DNA of 64,000 bases, taken from the NCBI GenBank assembly GCA_022799115.1, contig JAAWNT010000002.1, forward strand, positions 62,001-126,000, given 5' to 3'. Positions 61,417 through 64,000 of this stretch are shown here, piece by piece. The stretch is from Clostridiales bacterium. Lineage in GTDB: Bacteria > Bacillota > Clostridia > Oscillospirales > Acutalibacteraceae. Position numbers and translations under genes: made by a program. The notes below the pieces were generated by a model that worked only from the letters and a program-made list of their open reading frames with translations, was not told the origin of the DNA and searched no databases. Each line of letters begins with the position of its first letter. The stretch's first letter is position 1.

Positions 61417-63210
61417 ATGGATTTATTTGCACAAATGAAGATGGCGGATTTCTTTTTAAAGCTGTATCGGGGGGAGCTGAATCGCCTGTGCGGATATGAA
61501 TTTACTCCCCAGAAGGTTCGGACCATTCCCGATGAAAGCCGGGAAGGCCAGCTGCCCCGGGCGACCCCGGAGCAGCAGGGGATTTCCTCCGCCCATATTC
61601 AGCTGTTTCTCAAGGAGCTATCCCGCAGAAAAGACGTCAACCCCCACAGCGTGTTGGTGATGCGCCATGGAAAGGTAATCACCCAGGCCCATTTCCGCCC
61701 GTACCGGGCGGATTACCCTCATATGCTTTACTCTTTGAGCAAGACGTTTACCGCCACGGCGGTGGGAATGGCCATCGGAGAGGGAAAGCTCTCGCTCTCC
61801 GATCGTTTGGTGGATCTGTTTCCCGACAAGGTGCTTCCTCTGCATCATCCCAGGCTCAACGCGGTGACGGTGCGCGACCTGCTCACCATGCAGGCGGGAT
61901 TAAAATTCAACGAGCTGGGTTCAGTGATGGGACGGGACTGGGAAAAAGGATTTTTACAGTCGGAATTTTTGCATGAACCAGGGGCCAAGTTTTCATACAA
62001 CAGCATCAACAGCTATATGCTTTCGGCGGCGGTCAAACGGCGGACCGGACAGGGATTGGTGGAATATCTAACCCCCCGCTTGTTTGAACCGCTGGGAATT
62101 CGCAACGTTTATTGGGAGAAATGCCCCATGGGTCTTGAAAAGGGCGGCTGGGGATTGAGCCTGCGCATTGAGGATGCGGCCAAACTGGGGCTGCTTTACC
62201 TGCAAAGAGGAACCTGGATGGTGGACGGCGTTCCCCGTCAGCTGTTGCCTCAGCAGTGGGTGGCGGAGGCGACCCGTAACCAACTGACCGACCTGGAGGG
62301 AGCCGAGAACGGCTACGGATATCACGTCTGGATTGGAGAGGATGGAAACTCCTATCACTTTAACGGAATGTTTGGACAATATGTGGTGGTGTTTCCCCGG
62401 TACGACGTTGTGGTGGCCCTGTTCGCGGGCAGTCAAAACCTGATGCCTCAGGGCGGCGGGCTGGAGCTGATTCATCGCTTTTTTGGAAGCGAGGACTTTT
62501 ACAGCGACGTCCCGCTGCCAAAGAATGTGAGAGCCCTCAGAGGCCTGGTGCGCACCATGAAGGGGCTTACCTTTCAAAAGAGGGAGACTATGCCCCGTGT
62601 TTCCTATACGCCGAAGGGGATGTGCAGGCTGCTGAGCCGCCGCTTATTCCCGGAACAGAACCCTCACGAAAGGCTCACCGAGGCGCAGCGCCGGTATGAC
62701 GGCGCGGAATATGTGCTGCAAAAGAGCTTTGGCTCTTTGCTGCCGCTGGTGTTGCAGGGCGTGCATGGAAACTTCACCGGAGGGATGGAGAAAATACGCA
62801 TTCAAAACGCCTCGGGCTGCTGCACGCTCACCGTCTGGGAGGGAGGACAGGAAAACGTGGTGCGCATGGGCACGGACGGCGCCCCCCGATACAGCGAAAT
62901 TGACTGCAACGGAGAGACGTATATGGTGGGCTCCATGGCCCGCTGGACCACGGACGAGGACGATCGGGATGTGCTCAAGGCGTATCTTTCCTTTATTGAA
63001 ACCCCGGATACCCGAATTCTCAAGCTGATATTTGAGGAGGACCGGGTACTGATCCGGTTTGAAGAGCTGCCCAGCGTGCGCGACGCCTTTGAAAAGATTG
63101 GCGCCCCGCCGGTTCCCCAGACCGGAGGCGGGGAGCGTGTCAGGCGCAAGTTAAAACAGCTTCTCCAGCCCAAGACCACGGGCGAGAGAGTGGACTTTAT
63201 CACACATTGA
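61417..63210 (+). CDS. Beta-lactamase-fold serine hydrolase
   Basis: A 597-residue protein. The class C beta-lactamase/esterase fold spans about residues 45-370: SxxK at Ser106-Lys109 (YSLSKTF), a second active-site motif around FSYNSINSYML, GGWGLSLRIEDAAKLGLLY and a third region HFNGMFGQYVVVFP. About 220 further residues form a mostly beta C-terminal extension of unknown fold. No signal peptide or anchor is visible, so it appears cytosolic. Such hydrolases cleave esters or D-amino-acid peptides rather than antibiotics. GGAGG precedes the ATG. It ends in a good terminator. Confidence 0.88.
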   Translation: MDLFAQMKMADFFLKLYRGELNRLCGYEFTPQKVRTIPDESREGQLPRATPEQQGISSAHIQLFLKELSRRKDVNPHSVLVMRHGKVITQAHFRPYRADYPHMLYSLSKTFTATAVGMAIGEGKLSLSDRLVDLFPDKVLPLHHPRLNAVTVRDLLTMQAGLKFNELGSVMGRDWEKGFLQSEFLHEPGAKFSYNSINSYMLSAAVKRRTGQGLVEYLTPRLFEPLGIRNVYWEKCPMGLEKGGWGLSLRIEDAAKLGLLYLQRGTWMVDGVPRQLLPQQWVAEATRNQLTDLEGAENGYGYHVWIGEDGNSYHFNGMFGQYVVVFPRYDVVVALFAGSQNLMPQGGGLELIHRFFGSEDFYSDVPLPKNVRALRGLVRTMKGLTFQKRETMPRVSYTPKGMCRLLSRRLFPEQNPHERLTEAQRRYDGAEYVLQKSFGSLLPLVLQGVHGNFTGGMEKIRIQNASGCCTLTVWEGGQENVVRMGTDGAPRYSEIDCNGETYMVGSMARWTTDEDDRDVLKAYLSFIETPDTRILKLIFEEDRVLIRFEELPSVRDAFEKIGAPPVPQTGGGERVRRKLKQLLQPKTTGERVDFITH

Positions 63211-63232
63211 ATCGAACGTTTTAGAGAAAGGG

Positions 63233-63267
63233 CCTGGAAGCCGTTTGGTTTCCAGGTTCTTTTTTTC
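63233..63267 (+). terminator. Terminator after the serine hydrolase gene
   Basis: CCTGGAA-CC pairs with GG-TTCCAGG around four bases, followed by T, C and seven Ts. Confidence 0.92.
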
Positions 63268-63380
63268 GGCAGAGGAGGAAACGGCGTCCTTTTTGAGTGT
63301 GAGGCGGGCGGCGGGAGAGCGCAGAACCGCTTAATTTCAGGGGAGGCTTTAAGGGCGATGGGCTTATTGCCGCGGTATTC

Positions 63381-63427
63381 TTACAAAACAAAGGGAACGG
63401 CTTACAAAAATGTAATATGGATGTAAG
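63381..63427 (+). promoter_or_regulatory. Candidate BceR-type operator array
   Basis: TTACAAAA occurs at 63381 and 63402 (21 bases apart, two helix turns) and TGTAA at 63411 and 63422. The middle pair forms the inverted repeat TTACA-AAAA-TGTAA (63402-63415). The array lies 70-115 bases before the ABC gene, where a two-component activator would bind. Confidence 0.55.
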
Positions 63428-63496
63428 GAAAAGTTATGGAACTGTTGTTGTCCGGGGTGGTAAACTATAGGCAACAAATCAAATGGAGGGAACAAT

Positions 63497-64000
63497 ATGA
63501 ACACGATTTTAACCGTGCAGAACGTTGAAAAATATTACGGAAACAAAGGCAACATTACAAAGGCTGTGGACGACATCAGCTTTGAGGTGGAGCAGGGGGA
63601 ATATATAGGGATTATGGGCGCTTCCGGCAGCGGCAAAACCACTTTGCTCAACTGCATCTCCACCATCGACACAGTGACCGCGGGCCATATTTATATTGGT
63701 GAAAAGGATATCACCGCTTTGAGCGCCAAAAAGCTCTCCAAGTTCCGCCGGGAGGAATTGGGGTTTATCTTCCAGGACTTTAATCTTTTGGATACCCTCA
63801 CCGCATTTGAAAACATCGCCCTGGCTCTCACCATTGTCAAGACTCCGCCCTCTCAGATCGAAGGAATGGTTCGGGACGTTGCCAATAAGCTGGAGATCGC
63901 AGAGGTGCTCAATAAATATCCCTATCAAATGTCCGGCGGACAAAAGCAGAGGGTAGCTTCCGCCAGGGCCATCGTCACCCGGCCCTCCTTGGTGTTGGCG
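63497..64000 (+). CDS. BceA-type ABC ATPase, N-terminal part
   Basis: The first 168 codons of an ABC ATPase, cut by the window end. It has Walker A GASGSGKTTLL, Q-loop GFIFQDFNLLDTLTAFENIAL and signature MSGGQKQRVASARAI. The DFNLLDTLTAFENI phrase is characteristic of BceA/YtsC-like peptide-antibiotic ATPases, whose BceB permease would be expected next. GGAGGG lies seven bases before the ATG. The upstream repeats suggest control by a BceR-like regulator, whose genes are not in the window. Confidence 0.9.
   Translation, partial: MNTILTVQNVEKYYGNKGNITKAVDDISFEVEQGEYIGIMGASGSGKTTLLNCISTIDTVTAGHIYIGEKDITALSAKKLSKFRREELGFIFQDFNLLDTLTAFENIALALTIVKTPPSQIEGMVRDVANKLEIAEVLNKYPYQMSGGQKQRVASARAIVTRPSLVLA

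Overview
The window looks like chromosome from an anaerobic, Gram-positive-type Firmicute of the class Clostridia, most plausibly in or near the Oscillospirales; this is inferred from gene content, not from a marker gene. The supporting signs are strong AGGAGG-type ribosome sites, frequent TTG and GTG starts, sortase B and LytR-CpsA-Psr (LCP) wall-assembly genes, many lipoproteins, a cysteine desulfurase-ThiI operon, FabV/Ter, a [FeFe]-hydrogenase-like protein, a radical-SAM maturase and the GGGtGRT/NifU-like pair. The DNA is moderately GC-rich and mostly ordinary chromosome. No prophage, CRISPR array or rRNA was seen; the only recognisable mobile DNA is a decayed IS200/IS605 tnpA relic.

Layout. 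1-8.7 kb: start of a YfhO-like membrane protein, YfbR nucleotidase, two LCP paralogues (one with a degenerate active site), an Smr protein overlapping a lipoprotein with a cytosolic zinc ribbon, an unknown propeller-like protein and a DUF308 membrane protein. 9-13.7 kb: two small regulators, a CoA-disulfide reductase-rhodanese fusion and release factor 3. 14.5-17.8 kb: ZnuABC-like zinc importer divergent from a Fur/Zur-family regulator, with a candidate operator at the znuA start site. 17.9-20.1 kb: small TM protein, phasin-like protein and UbiB-type kinase. 20.2-27.1 kb: maturase-like radical SAM enzyme, cytidylate-kinase-like protein, LacZ and FabV.

27.6-32.7 kb: cysteine desulfurase-ThiI (tRNA sulfur transfer), then sortase B, a membrane-anchored truncated CinA-like protein and an unknown protein. 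32.8-38.7 kb: DUF1266 lipoprotein, AlkD-like protein and a MarR-ABC-ABC efflux operon with a palindromic operator over its promoter. 39-42.6 kb: GH30 glycosidase, the IS200 relic, a tRNA-Arg(CCG) and a third LCP protein. 42.8-50 kb: TrkH/KtrB K+ transporter, small conserved protein, lone ABC ATPase, phosphohexomutase and the GGGtGRT/NifU-like pair.

50-64 kb: glyoxalase-fold protein, autoregulated PadR, lipoproteins, an OppA-like binding protein, a frameshifted QueG-like gene, NagZ-like GH3, CinA, a MarR regulator with a CrtO-like acyltransferase, a variant [FeFe]-hydrogenase-like protein, a beta-lactamase-fold hydrolase and the start of a BceA-type ABC ATPase behind a repeat-rich promoter.

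Functional threads: envelope building and remodelling (three LCP proteins, sortase, NagZ, beta-lactamase-fold hydrolase), metal and sulfur handling (Znu/Zur, ThiI, NifU-like scaffold, CoA-disulfide reductase) and small self-contained regulatory units (MarR, PadR, Fur) whose operators can be read beside them. No single dramatic new multi-gene system is evident. The best candidates for undescribed biology are the degenerate CinA-like protein beside sortase B, the GGGtGRT pair, the degenerate LCP paralogue, the zinc-ribbon lipoprotein with Smr, and a structured element at 14.2 kb that hides a ribosome site and start codon.
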